DNA of 64,000 bases from Thalassolituus sp. UBA1087 (GCA_002314145.1 DCCG01000027.1:48953-112952), one strand, 5' to 3'; shown: positions 45,030-52,881, counted from the stretch's first letter. Made by a program: numbers and translations. Notes: generated by a model not told the origin, from the sequence alone.

Positions 45030-45872
45030 TTATATCTGCATCAGCTTATCGTTCAGTACCAGCCAGCCGGCCGGATCTTTGATGATCTTATCCACATCGT
45101 GCTGACCAAAGATTTTGGTGAAGCCACGCTGCTTAAAGATTTCGTACATCATACGGGAGGCAGGACCTACCGCCCCGCTACCGAGTTTTAATCCTCCGCT
45201 GATGGCCTGTTCCTGATAAGCACGCCAGTGAATATCGGCTGCCGTGGCCAGACAGGTTTTGGTATGCGTCAGTTTAACGCCCATATCAATGCCGGCTTTG
45301 GCAATATCCACCCCCAGACTGACGCCACCTAAAGGAACGGCAGCGCCGACTAACTGCCCGCCCCGGGAAACCAGTTTGATCGCTTTCATTCTGATCAGCA
45401 GGTCAAACCAGCCGATCAGCGTTCTGCTCTGACGATAACTGCTGGCGATAGAACGTAACTGATGAATGTGCGCAATGGTCGAGCCCGTCGCATTACCGTG
45501 CTTGGCAATACCACCGATGTTCACCTGGGTCACTGTGCTTAAAGCACCGCTGGCCGCGCTGAACCGGCTGCTGCGCTTTTTCATCGCCTTACTGTGCTTC
45601 ATATACTTTTTGCTGTACGACGTACTGCCATCTTCATGGCCATTGACGACAAACCAGGGGTTTGGCACCAGACCGGGATCGGATTTCCCGCGCGCCTTAT
45701 TAAGAATTTTTTTGCCGGTTTTCACGTCTTTTGAAAAGTCTGTGCCGGCAGATGCGTCGATGACAGCAGCCGTTCCTTCCACGACATCCCACATCAGCGA
45801 CTCTTTCGAGCGTCTTTTCGTTGCTTCTTCGTGGATCGATTTAACCACCGAGTCATAGTATTCATCTGCCAT
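45030..45872 (-). CDS. Unrecognised 280-aa protein
   Basis: I do not recognise the family with confidence. The N-terminal 100 residues are polar and Lys/Ser-rich (KKYMKHSKAMKKRSSRFS). The middle has SNATGS-like and Ser/His-rich stretches (AKHGNATGSTIAHIHQLRS). Residues about 175-215 are Gly/Val/Ala-rich and hydrophobic (GGQLVGAAVPLGGVSLGVDI), and the end is PAGWLVLNDKLM. There is no signal peptide. The glycine-rich amphipathic middle could insert into or lie on a membrane. It is a single gene between creA and a GST, with a fair ribosome site (AGGGA). Coding potential is good: long, no overlap, normal codon use. Confidence 0.7.
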   Translation of the reverse strand: MADEYYDSVVKSIHEEATKRRSKESLMWDVVEGTAAVIDASAGTDFSKDVKTGKKILNKARGKSDPGLVPNPWFVVNGHEDGSTSYSKKYMKHSKAMKKRSSRFSAASGALSTVTQVNIGGIAKHGNATGSTIAHIHQLRSIASSYRQSRTLIGWFDLLIRMKAIKLVSRGGQLVGAAVPLGGVSLGVDIAKAGIDMGVKLTHTKTCLATAADIHWRAYQEQAISGGLKLGSGAVGPASRMMYEIFKQRGFTKIFGQHDVDKIIKDPAGWLVLNDKLMQI

Positions 45873-46081
45873 CGCTCGTTCCCTCTGCCTGAGTCCGGTG
45901 CTGTGACGCCTGACATTATCACGCTTCCCGGTAATATTATTCTATACAGATCTGTGGCTGCCTTCAGGCCAGCCACAGCTTTTCTGTATTGACTCTATCC
46001 TACCGCTCCGGGAGTTACCAGACCGCCATAACTATCAGGTGTTTCGGGCCTGTCATGGATGACAGTCTGGCTCAGTCTGGC

Positions 46082-46918
46082 TTACAGATTGAAATCATCC
46101 GCAGAGTGACGTTCCGGCAACTGTACATCGCCCCAGGTACAGTTTACCAGCTTGCCACGCTGTACCGCCGGTCGTGCGGCCAGCTCATCAGCCCAGCGGC
46201 GGACGTTAGTGTAGGTGTGCGCTTCAATAAACTCAGCGGCATCGTAGAGCCCCCCCTGCACCAGTACGCCGTACCATGGATAAATGGCCATATCAGCGAT
46301 GGAATAATCATCACCACACATATAGCGGTTGTCTGCCAGGTGGCGATCCAGTACGTCCAGCTGACGCTTTATTTCCATGGTAAAGCGGTTAATCGGATAT
46401 TCGAATTTTTCCGGTGCGTAAGCGTAGAAATGACCAAAGCCACCCCCAAGGATCGGTGCGCTGCCCATTTGCCAGAACAGCCAGTTAAAGCACTCGGCCT
46501 TGCCGCTGTCAGTGTCCGGGATAAAGGCATTAAATTTTTCTGCCAGGTATTTCAGAATGGAGCCGGATTCAAACAGACGCTGTGGCGGATTCACAGTGTG
46601 ATCCATCATGGCCGGAATCTTGGAATTAGGGTTCACCTCAACAAAGCCTGAACCAAACTGATCACCTTCCATGATATTGATCAGCCAGGCATCGTACTCT
46701 GCCTCTTTGATGCCGGCTTCCAGCAGTTCTTCCAGCAAAATCGTGACCTTCACACCATTGGGGGTCGCGAGCGAATACAGCTGCAACGGATGTTTACCCA
46801 CAGGGCGTTCTTTTTCGTGGGTAGCGCCGGCAACCGGGCGGTTTATGTTGGCAAATTTACCGCCGCTGCCCTGCTCCCATTGCCAGACTTTGGGTGGGGT
46901 ATAAGGTGCTTCACTCAT
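46082..46918 (-). CDS. yghU: Glutathione S-transferase, YghU-like disulfide-bond oxidoreductase
   Basis: A 278-aa soluble protein of the Nu-class GSTs. The thioredoxin-fold half (about 45-130) includes LYSLATPNGVKVTILLEEL with the conserved Thr/Asn pair, and NPNSKIPAMMDH plus LFESGSILKYLAEKF. The helical half (about 140-278) has NWLFWQMGSAPILGGGFGHFY and IADMAIYPWYG. Characterised YghU binds two glutathiones and reduces disulfides. The N-terminal extension (YTPPKVWQWEQGSGGKFANINRP) is typical of the subfamily. Stand-alone. Confidence 0.92.
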   Translation of the reverse strand: MSEAPYTPPKVWQWEQGSGGKFANINRPVAGATHEKERPVGKHPLQLYSLATPNGVKVTILLEELLEAGIKEAEYDAWLINIMEGDQFGSGFVEVNPNSKIPAMMDHTVNPPQRLFESGSILKYLAEKFNAFIPDTDSGKAECFNWLFWQMGSAPILGGGFGHFYAYAPEKFEYPINRFTMEIKRQLDVLDRHLADNRYMCGDDYSIADMAIYPWYGVLVQGGLYDAAEFIEAHTYTNVRRWADELAARPAVQRGKLVNCTWGDVQLPERHSADDFNL

Positions 46919-47087
46919 AAAAGACTCCGGTTTCGTGATTGAGATTCAGGGTTACGGATTCAGTGTACGGACTTTCCAATCAGCCGCCAGTTCCGTACAG
47001 GCGATCCGCTGGCACAGACTGTTTCTTTGACAAAAATATCATCAATACCCTGCCTATACTGGCGCCAGGCCAGAGCGTACCCGGCGT

Positions 47088-47126
47088 TGTGCCTGAGTAT
47101 TGTGCCTGACTGTTATGCCTGAGTAG
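47088..47126. repeat. Three imperfect 13-bp tandem repeats
   Basis: TGTGCCTGAGTAT, TGTGCCTGACTGT and TATGCCTGAGTAG follow each other without gaps, upstream of the cupin gene. They could be a local slippage product or a set of regulator sites. The 13-bp period does not match a helical turn. Confidence 0.7.
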
Positions 47127-47215
47127 TGGACCTTCATATACCTACCAGGGCAGATGTCGTTTCAGGCCAGTAGCAGCTACATTAGCCTCAGACTTCAATC
47201 AACGCGGAGATTCCG

Positions 47216-47578
47216 ATGAGTGTAATGAAACCGGCCCTGTTCCCGGCCACCCCTGACGTGGAAGCAGAAGACTACTACATTGATGCCGACAAACTGATCA
47301 GCGGTAACCCTAAACAGACTCTGTGGCTGGAATACACTGACGACAGCGGCCGATACAGCAGTGGTGTCTGGGCCAGTGAAGTGGGTGAATGGCGGGTCAG
47401 TTTCAGCGAGGAAGAATACTGCCGTATTATCGAAGGCGTCAGCATTATTACCAACACCGAAGGCGAAGCCTTTACCGTAAAACCCGGTGATGAGTTTGTG
47501 ATGCCAGCCGGCTTTAAAGGCACATGGAAAGTGGTGGAGCCGACGAAAAAGCGTTTTGTGGTTTATGAGAAAGCTTGA
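47216..47578 (+). CDS. Cupin-domain protein
   Basis: A 120-aa single-cupin protein of the (S)-ureidoglycine-aminohydrolase-like cupin_3 type. It has SSGVWASEVGEWRVSFSEEEYCRIIEG, then KPGDEFVMPAGFKGTWKVVEP. The classical metal-binding histidines are largely missing, so it may bind a small molecule rather than catalyse. A good ribosome site (CGGAGA) precedes the ATG. Function unknown. Confidence 0.85.
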   Translation: MSVMKPALFPATPDVEAEDYYIDADKLISGNPKQTLWLEYTDDSGRYSSGVWASEVGEWRVSFSEEEYCRIIEGVSIITNTEGEAFTVKPGDEFVMPAGFKGTWKVVEPTKKRFVVYEKA

Positions 47579-47598
47579 TCAATAAGCAAGGTATGCCC

Positions 47599-47623
47599 GG
47601 TCGCCAGGTCTAACCTGGCGACC
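47599..47623. terminator. 10-bp hairpin between convergent genes
   Basis: GGTCGCCAGG-TCTAA-CCTGGCGACC, perfect stem, midway between the cupin stop and the DAHP synthase stop. No U tract on either strand; probably a shared transcription-end or mRNA-protecting hairpin. Confidence 0.6.
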
Positions 47624-47639
47624 ATCAATGCCGGAATAG

Positions 47640-48692
47640 TCACAGCTTCGCATAAATCCCGCGCAATAAACTTTCTGTTTCTTCCCAGCCAATACAGGCG
47701 TCGGTAATCGACTGGCCATACAGCAGTTCACCGCTGTCGTTCTGGCGGCCTGCCGCAATGAAGCTTTCCAGCATTAAACCAAGAATACCGTCATTACCGG
47801 CGATACGCTGATCCACAACCTCGTGCGCTATCGGAATCTGACGGTCATGCTGTTTACAGGCGTTGGCGTGGCTGCAATCCACCATCACTTTTTCGTGGCA
47901 GCCTCCCTTCTGCAGTTCTGCCAGTGACGCAGCGATGGACTCTGCATCATAGTTGGTCAGCCCATGGCCACCGCGCAGCACCAGATGCGTATCGGCATTT
48001 CCCGGTGTGTCGAGCATCGCCATCTGACCATCGACATCCACGCCCAGGGTATGGTGGCTGTGACGTGCGGAAATCATGGCGTTAATGGCATTCGACGCGG
48101 AACCGTCCGTGCTGTTTTTAATCCCCACCGGCATCGGCAGATGACTGACCATTTCACGGTGAGTCTGGGACTCCGACGTGCGCGCGCCAATGGCAGTCCA
48201 GCTGATCAGATCATCCAGGTAACGCATCACCAGTGGATTCAGCGCTTCCGTAGCCAGAGGAAGGCCCATATTGGCCAGCTTCAGCATCACCGCACGTGAA
48301 CGACGGATACCTTCAGCCATATCGCCTTTGCCGTTACGCGCCGGGTCGTAGGCCAGACCTTTCCAGCCAACGCTGGTACGCGGTTTTTCCACGTAGGCAC
48401 GCATCACAATCAGCAGTTTATCTTTCAGTTGTTCGTTCAGTCCGGCCAGACGGCGACCGTAATCCAGTACCGCTTCTTCATCGTGAATCGAGCACGGGCC
48501 GGTAACGATCAGCAGACGCTGGTCGTTGCCTTCCAGCAAGTCACGAATTTGCTGGCGCTGCTGTTCAACCTGTACCGCCAGCTCTTCGCTTAACGGCATA
48601 TCGGCTTTCAGCTGGCGTGGCGTGCTCAGTGGGCGTACCGCCGGGTCGTTACTGGTTGTTGTTGTCGTATTTTTTTCTGCGTTAGTTTTCAT
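47640..48692 (-). CDS. 3-deoxy-7-phosphoheptulonate (DAHP) synthase, class I
   Basis: A 350-aa enzyme that condenses phosphoenolpyruvate with erythrose-4-phosphate, the first step of aromatic amino acid synthesis. Conserved: LIVTGPCSIHDEEAVLDY with the metal-binding cysteine, VMRAYVEKPRTSVGWKG, AIGARTSESQTHRE and VMVDCSHANACK. It is homologous to AroF/AroG/AroH; feedback specificity cannot be read from this sequence, so I give no symbol. The first 25 residues are Thr/Asn-rich and poorly conserved. Ribosome site AGAGG, 8-9 nt. It sits behind a two-peptide attenuation-like leader that reads Trp, Phe and Tyr. Confidence 0.93.
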   Translation of the reverse strand: MKTNAEKNTTTTTSNDPAVRPLSTPRQLKADMPLSEELAVQVEQQRQQIRDLLEGNDQRLLIVTGPCSIHDEEAVLDYGRRLAGLNEQLKDKLLIVMRAYVEKPRTSVGWKGLAYDPARNGKGDMAEGIRRSRAVMLKLANMGLPLATEALNPLVMRYLDDLISWTAIGARTSESQTHREMVSHLPMPVGIKNSTDGSASNAINAMISARHSHHTLGVDVDGQMAMLDTPGNADTHLVLRGGHGLTNYDAESIAASLAELQKGGCHEKVMVDCSHANACKQHDRQIPIAHEVVDQRIAGNDGILGLMLESFIAAGRQNDSGELLYGQSITDACIGWEETESLLRGIYAKL

Positions 48693-48741
48693 TATTTAAT
48701 CCTCTTATTCATCTGCAAACGTGTCTGTATTTCTGTACGGC

Positions 48742-48780
48742 TGGCGAAGCGTGAATCAATACCAATACGAGGCTTCGCCA
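48742..48780 (-). promoter_or_regulatory. Hairpin enclosing the end of leader peptide 2
   Basis: Perfect 9-bp inverted repeat TGGCGAAGC/GCTTCGCCA with a 21-nt loop. The loop holds the Ser-Tyr-Trp-Tyr-stop codons of the second leader peptide. No U tract follows, so it is not an intrinsic terminator. A ribosome paused at the Tyr/Trp codons would melt it. Confidence 0.6.
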
Positions 48781-48848
48781 CGGCTAAATCGATTAACCCG
48801 TGCGTGCGTTTTCAGACGTTGTGATGCGGCTGCAGACTGAGTATTCAT
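48756..48848 (-). CDS. Second aromatic leader peptide (30 aa, ends Tyr-Trp-Tyr)
   Basis: A 30-codon frame starting MNTQSAAASQ and ending GEASYWY, with a good ribosome site (AGGA, 7 nt). It lies between the attenuator-type terminator and the DAHP synthase gene, 63 bp before the latter. The three final sense codons but one are Tyr-Trp-Tyr, and they sit in the loop of a 9-bp hairpin. This suggests a second aromatic-amino-acid-sensing peptide, perhaps acting on translation or Rho-dependent termination. It is not obviously related to known trpL or pheL peptides. Confidence 0.6.
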   Translation of the reverse strand: MNTQSAAASQRLKTHARVNRFSRGEASYWY

Positions 48849-48887
48849 AGTAATGTCCTGACGTTGCAGTTTTTTAAAGCCAATAAA

Positions 48888-48920
48888 AAACCCCGAGTGG
48901 CTGACTGCCAGTCGGGGTTT
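48888..48920 (-). terminator. Attenuator terminator of the DAHP synthase leader
   Basis: On the minus strand AAACCCCGA and TCGGGGTTT form a 9-bp stem followed by T6 and ATT. It lies 54 bp after the first leader peptide stop and 196 bp before the DAHP synthase gene. A competing antiterminator can form (48902-48937). Confidence 0.85.
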
Positions 48921-48937
48921 GATACCGTTGGCAGTCA
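48902..48937 (-). promoter_or_regulatory. Antiterminator of the DAHP synthase leader
   Basis: TGACTGCCA (48929-48937 on the minus strand) pairs perfectly with TGGCAGTCA (48902-48910). The second arm lies in the terminator loop and the terminator's first arm lies between the two, so the structures exclude each other. This is the 2:3 versus 3:4 logic of ribosome-mediated attenuation. Confidence 0.7.
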
Positions 48938-48973
48938 TCTGATTCAGACTGCCCTGGGGAACTAAGCGTTTGC

Positions 48974-49075
48974 TTACAGGCGGCCTGACTCCTGGCTAAA
49001 GTAATAGCCATAGAACCACCAGTTAAACACGCAGGAAGAAGCCGCTGCGGTGGCAGTGGCTTCGTTCGACATCAT
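48974..49075 (-). CDS. First leader peptide, rich in Trp, Phe and Tyr
   Basis: A 33-codon frame (start MMSNEATATA) with the regulatory run VFNWWFYGYYFSQ: two Trp, three Phe and three Tyr within ten residues. Such runs are the signature of attenuation leader peptides; this one reports all three aromatic amino acids, fitting a common DAHP synthase. The frame opens further at ATG 49102, but that lies at the predicted transcription start, so the ATG pair at 49072-49075 is preferred; no clear ribosome site is seen. The stop is 37 bp before the antiterminator's first arm. Confidence 0.8.
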   Translation of the reverse strand: MMSNEATATAAASSCVFNWWFYGYYFSQESGRL

Positions 49076-49109
49076 GGTTTGTGTGCGTGTTTTCGTAATC
49101 ATGTTTTCC

Positions 49110-49139
49110 ATACTACGCCCGGCTGCAAAACGATTGCAA
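49110..49139 (-). promoter_or_regulatory. Predicted promoter of the DAHP synthase leader
   Basis: TTGCAA (-35, 49134-49139) and TAGTAT (-10, 49110-49115) on the minus strand with an 18-bp spacer. Transcription would start near 49102, just ahead of the first leader peptide. Confidence 0.55.
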
Positions 49140-49218
49140 CCCCGGAATGCGTAGACTTATGTATCAGAATGTTTCAGAGGGTCTGCTGAATATCGGCATC
49201 AGTAGCTGTTTACGGCCA

Positions 49219-49245
49219 ATAAAAAAACGGGGCAAAAGCCCCGGA
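49219..49245 (-). terminator. Intrinsic terminator of the alkB operon
   Basis: On the minus strand CGGGGC-TTTT-GCCCCG is followed by seven T. It lies about 75 bp beyond the alkB stop and insulates the DAHP synthase leader. Confidence 0.9.
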
Positions 49246-49321
49246 AAGAATCCGGCAGTAGCGGTAACTCGCTCACATTACCTCTGCCCGTCTTAACGCT
49301 CCCACGTTACAAGTGGTTCAT

Positions 49322-50548
49322 TTATGCCGCCTGAACCGTGCGGTTGCTGCTGGTTGTGTTCAGGGCCTGCTTCTGGCGAATCAGGTCGCTGTAGTCCTGC
49401 TCCATAAAAGCTTTAATACCGCTGCGTTTATTCGCCTGCATGGCCAGCTTCAGTTCTTCTGCACTGGCAAAACGACGATCCCAGTCCAGTACTTTCGGTA
49501 CCATAATAGCGTTCCACAGTGGTGGAATCAGGGTCAGGAAAATGGTGGTCAGATAACCGTTAACCATCATGGGTGCATCCTGATAAGGGCGCAGTTTCTG
49601 GAAAGGAACATCGCCTTGTGCATGATGGTGAGAATGACGCGTCAGGTTAAAGGTTGCCCAGGAGCTGATGCGCTTATTGGTATTCCAGCTGTGGTATGGC
49701 TGTACCGGTGTTTTGACGTTGCGTACCATGCCGTAGTGTTCCATAAAATTGACAATTTCCAGAAACGCTTTGGCAATCAGCGCGGTTGCAGTAAAGACTG
49801 CCACACCAACCCAGCCAGCCATGACAAAGGCTGCAACTTCCAGTGCCAGTGACATCAGCAGACCACGGATATACAGGTTGTGGTGACTGAAGACCGGCAG
49901 ACGTTTTTTCTTAAGACGCTTCTTTTCCAGATTCCAGGCGCTGATGTTGCCTTTCCAGGTAGACGCCAGAATGTGGTAATACACATTACGTCCACGTGGT
50001 GCGGTTGCCGGGTCATCGGTTGAACCCACATAAATGTGATGACCATAGACGTGCTCGATCGAGAAGCCGGTATCCCAGCTGAACGCCAGCAACCAGCGAC
50101 CAATAAACATAGCCATCGGATCCCATGTGCGGTGTGTCAGCTCATGACCAACGATAGTACCCACCACCGAGGTTAGCAGGCCACAGCCGAGAATGGCGGC
50201 AGCGTATTGCGGCCAGCTATTGGCTTCGCGCGCAGCCAGTGCGTCAAAGCCGGTGAACTGTTGCACCAGAGCGCCATAGCCCAGTACATCGGCATCAGCC
50301 ACGCTCCAGACCATCAGGAAATTCATCACCACAATCAGCAGCAATGAAGAATACAGCTGCAGGTTAAGAAGCCAGGGCGCTTCGTATTCTGGCTCGCTGG
50401 TGTCGTCACCCATCAACAGATCGCCAACAACCACAAAGCCAACAGCAAACACCAGACCGGCATACATCCAGTCGCCCCCCAATGTCACACCAATCCCAAA
50501 TGGAATGGTGAGCATATGAAAAAGTGTGTACTTGGTGTATTTAAACAT
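49322..50548 (-). CDS. alkB: AlkB-family alkane 1-monooxygenase (XylM-like tail)
   Basis: A 408-aa inner-membrane di-iron hydroxylase. The histidine clusters are complete: HELTH at 135-139, EHVYGHH at 165-171, MEHYG around His271 and NLTRHSHHH at 301-309. About six hydrophobic helices. The NLTRHS box resembles AlkB, while the C-terminal IPPLWNAIMVPKVLDWDRRF and LAMQANKRSG resemble xylene monooxygenase XylM. It should hydroxylate the terminal carbon of an alkane or alkyl side chain. Electrons probably come from the fused ferredoxin-reductase encoded 43 bp upstream, not from rubredoxin. Strong ribosome site (AGGAG). Confidence 0.88.
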   Translation of the reverse strand: MFKYTKYTLFHMLTIPFGIGVTLGGDWMYAGLVFAVGFVVVGDLLMGDDTSEPEYEAPWLLNLQLYSSLLLIVVMNFLMVWSVADADVLGYGALVQQFTGFDALAAREANSWPQYAAAILGCGLLTSVVGTIVGHELTHRTWDPMAMFIGRWLLAFSWDTGFSIEHVYGHHIYVGSTDDPATAPRGRNVYYHILASTWKGNISAWNLEKKRLKKKRLPVFSHHNLYIRGLLMSLALEVAAFVMAGWVGVAVFTATALIAKAFLEIVNFMEHYGMVRNVKTPVQPYHSWNTNKRISSWATFNLTRHSHHHAQGDVPFQKLRPYQDAPMMVNGYLTTIFLTLIPPLWNAIMVPKVLDWDRRFASAEELKLAMQANKRSGIKAFMEQDYSDLIRQKQALNTTSSNRTVQAA

Positions 50549-50591
50549 TTCCTATCTCCTTATTATTTTTTTAACGAGTAATTTGCTTAAT

Positions 50592-51659
50592 TCAGGCGGA
50601 CGCCATTTTTCCGTTAACCGCCAAGTCACGGCTGTCAGTAAATTTGTCGAAGAATATCTGCGTCGATCGAACGCTGAATTTCTGACATTCGTCGATTGCC
50701 GCATCGATCATTCCTGCGGGTCCGCACAGATACACCTGACTGGTGCCACTGATACGCCCTTCAATTGCCTGCGTTACCCACCCTCGCAAACCCTGCCAAT
50801 CAGAGTCTTCAGGCTCTGACGACAACACAGGAGTAAATTCAAATGCCCCCCGCCACTGCTTTTTCAGGTCTGCAATTTCGTCAAGCGCATACAGGTCTGC
50901 CTGAGTACGAGCACCAAACAATAAGGTCACCGGGCGGGTTGAGTGGTCAGCTAAAGCCTGACGCAAAATGCTGAGCAGCGGCGCCAGGCCACTACCACCG
51001 GCAATAGCAAAAATTGGTGTGTCATCCGGGCGTAACCAGAAATCTCCGTACGGCCCTTCGATATTTACCTGCGCACCGCGGATGGCCGGATCACGAAAGC
51101 GCGGCGATAAAGCACCGCCTTCGATACTGCGAATAAAAAATTCAATCGTTTTTGTGCCGCTCTGCGCACAGACAGAAGCAAACGAATACGAACGGGCAGG
51201 CGCACGACCATCGACAAATGACAGCTGTGCATACTGTCCGGCAGTAAATATCAGTGGCTGCTCCAGCTCGATGGTAATGGCGGTAATATCATGGGTCAGA
51301 AAACGTTGTCCGGTGATCGTACCTGTGACGCTCTGTATTACATGGTCCGGGCTGCGTTCGTCCCAGTCGGGAACAGAAATACTAATGTCCGATTTTGGTA
51401 CACTCTGGCAGGCGAGAATGTAGCCGTTGTCCAAATCTTCGGTATTCAGTACGTAAGCGCTCTCAGTCAGTTCTTTTACCTGCCCTTGCCGCAGTCTGCA
51501 TTTGCATACGGCACAGCCACCAACACGACAACTGTGCGGAAAGCGAATACCTTCTCGCAGTGCTGCCTGCAAAATGGTTTCTCCCGGTTCAGCCACCAGT
51601 GTCTGTTGAGTGTTATCAAGCGTGATGGACCGGGTTTTCTTGCGAAACAATGAGAGCAT
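50592..51659 (-). CDS. Fused [2Fe-2S] ferredoxin-NAD(P)H reductase (XylA-like)
   Basis: A 355-aa electron-transfer protein. The N-terminal plant-type ferredoxin domain (about 1-95) has CRVGGCAVCKCRL (C-x4-C-x2-C) and the fourth ligand in ILACQS. The FAD domain (about 105-205) has RSYSFAS; the NAD domain (about 210-340) has IAGGSGLAPLLSIL and YLCGPAGMIDA. This layout equals XylA, the partner of XylM, and differs from the rubredoxin/rubredoxin-reductase pair used by classical AlkB. It is the first gene of the operon with alkB and is divergent from an AraC-type regulator. Confidence 0.9.
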   Translation of the reverse strand: MLSLFRKKTRSITLDNTQQTLVAEPGETILQAALREGIRFPHSCRVGGCAVCKCRLRQGQVKELTESAYVLNTEDLDNGYILACQSVPKSDISISVPDWDERSPDHVIQSVTGTITGQRFLTHDITAITIELEQPLIFTAGQYAQLSFVDGRAPARSYSFASVCAQSGTKTIEFFIRSIEGGALSPRFRDPAIRGAQVNIEGPYGDFWLRPDDTPIFAIAGGSGLAPLLSILRQALADHSTRPVTLLFGARTQADLYALDEIADLKKQWRGAFEFTPVLSSEPEDSDWQGLRGWVTQAIEGRISGTSQVYLCGPAGMIDAAIDECQKFSVRSTQIFFDKFTDSRDLAVNGKMASA

Positions 51660-51798
51660 AAGCCTGAGCCTTTATCCTTGTTGTTATGCACTCACTTTAA
51701 GTGTTTGCGCAAAAAGGGATTACAGCACCAGCAGACAAAAAATGGTCATTAGAGGCCATGGTCTTTTCAGCGAGACGGCAGGCGATAAGATAAGAGGC

Positions 51799-52881
51799 AT
51801 GACCATCGACACCCTGCATGACAGCTTTCTGCTGCCCACAAACTATGTACCGAATCTGCTGAATCTAATTTCCGGCCGGGGCGGTTCTGCGTCGATGATC
51901 TGCGTCCGTGCCGGGGTCGATGAACGCTGTACTGAAGCTCTGGATGGCAAACTCAACTGGCAACAATTCAGTGCTCTGATACGAGAATCCCGCAATGAAA
52001 TTGATGAACCCGCACTAGGGCTTTATCTGGGTAGCCAACTAACAATTACCACACATGGTTTGTTAGGGCTGGCAGCGATGAGCAGCTCCACACTGGGGGA
52101 AGCTGCCGACATTGCCTGCCAGTACGTCGCTACCCGCACGCCGCTGGTGTCATTACGAATGGAACAGCAAGGTCGCTACGCCTGCTTAAAGATGGACGAG
52201 CTGTATACGCTGGGAGACATTCGCGCCACCTTTCTGGAAGCACTGATCGTTACATTAATCGCGGTCTTACGCTTTGTTTCTGCTGAACGAGCACGATTAA
52301 TTCGCGTGGACTTTGCTTTTGATGAGCCGGAATACGGAGAACTTTATCAGGCATTTTTCCCCTGCGAAGTGCGTTTTAATCAAGTGGCAAACCAGCTGGT
52401 TATTCCACAGGAAGACCTGAGCCTGCCTTCGCAACTGGCTGACACTCAGGTTCAGCGTCAGGCGACACAGCAGTGTGAAGAGCAATTGCTGAAGTGGAAA
52501 TCTCAGCAGCGTTTAAGTGGCCAGATTCAGATGATGCTGGCACGGGCAAAAGGACGTTTTCCATCATTTGAACAGGTGGCAGATGAACTGGTGTTGTCGC
52601 CACGCACCCTGCGCCGACGTCTCGCCGGTGAGGGCACCAGCTATAAAGAATTACTTGATCAATGGCGTCAGGATATGGCTTGTCAGTATCTGACAACGAC
52701 CCGTCTGAGTGTGCAGCAGATAAGTCACTTATTGGGCTACAACGACCCGGCAAACTTCGGTCGTGCTTTTCGACGGCGCAATGCCGGGTTATCGCCGCTG
52801 AATTTCCGCCGCCAGCATGCAGAGCAGAATGTGTCGTCTCAGGCTTCTGCAACAATCACCGCGCGCAACGGTGCCGGATAG
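51799..52881 (+). CDS. AraC-family regulator of the alkane hydroxylase cluster
   Basis: About 360 aa. The N-terminal OruR/AlkR-type ligand domain (about 20-210) is followed by an AraC DNA-binding domain (FPSFEQVADELVLSPRTLRRRL; LSVQQISHLLGYNDPANFGRAFRR). AraC proteins of this type, such as AlkR of Acinetobacter, induce alkane hydroxylase genes. It is divergent from the reductase-alkB operon. The frame is open back to 51610, inside the reductase gene; ATG 51799 with AAGAGG upstream starts the conserved part. Its 3' end overlaps cmoB by 43 bp, tail to tail. Confidence 0.85.
   Translation: MTIDTLHDSFLLPTNYVPNLLNLISGRGGSASMICVRAGVDERCTEALDGKLNWQQFSALIRESRNEIDEPALGLYLGSQLTITTHGLLGLAAMSSSTLGEAADIACQYVATRTPLVSLRMEQQGRYACLKMDELYTLGDIRATFLEALIVTLIAVLRFVSAERARLIRVDFAFDEPEYGELYQAFFPCEVRFNQVANQLVIPQEDLSLPSQLADTQVQRQATQQCEEQLLKWKSQQRLSGQIQMMLARAKGRFPSFEQVADELVLSPRTLRRRLAGEGTSYKELLDQWRQDMACQYLTTTRLSVQQISHLLGYNDPANFGRAFRRRNAGLSPLNFRRQHAEQNVSSQASATITARNGAG

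Noticed and set aside
48756..48938. A 60-aa frame spanning the attenuator terminator
   Set aside because: Its first half runs through the terminator hairpin; only the part from ATG 48848, which has its own ribosome site, is kept as the second leader peptide.
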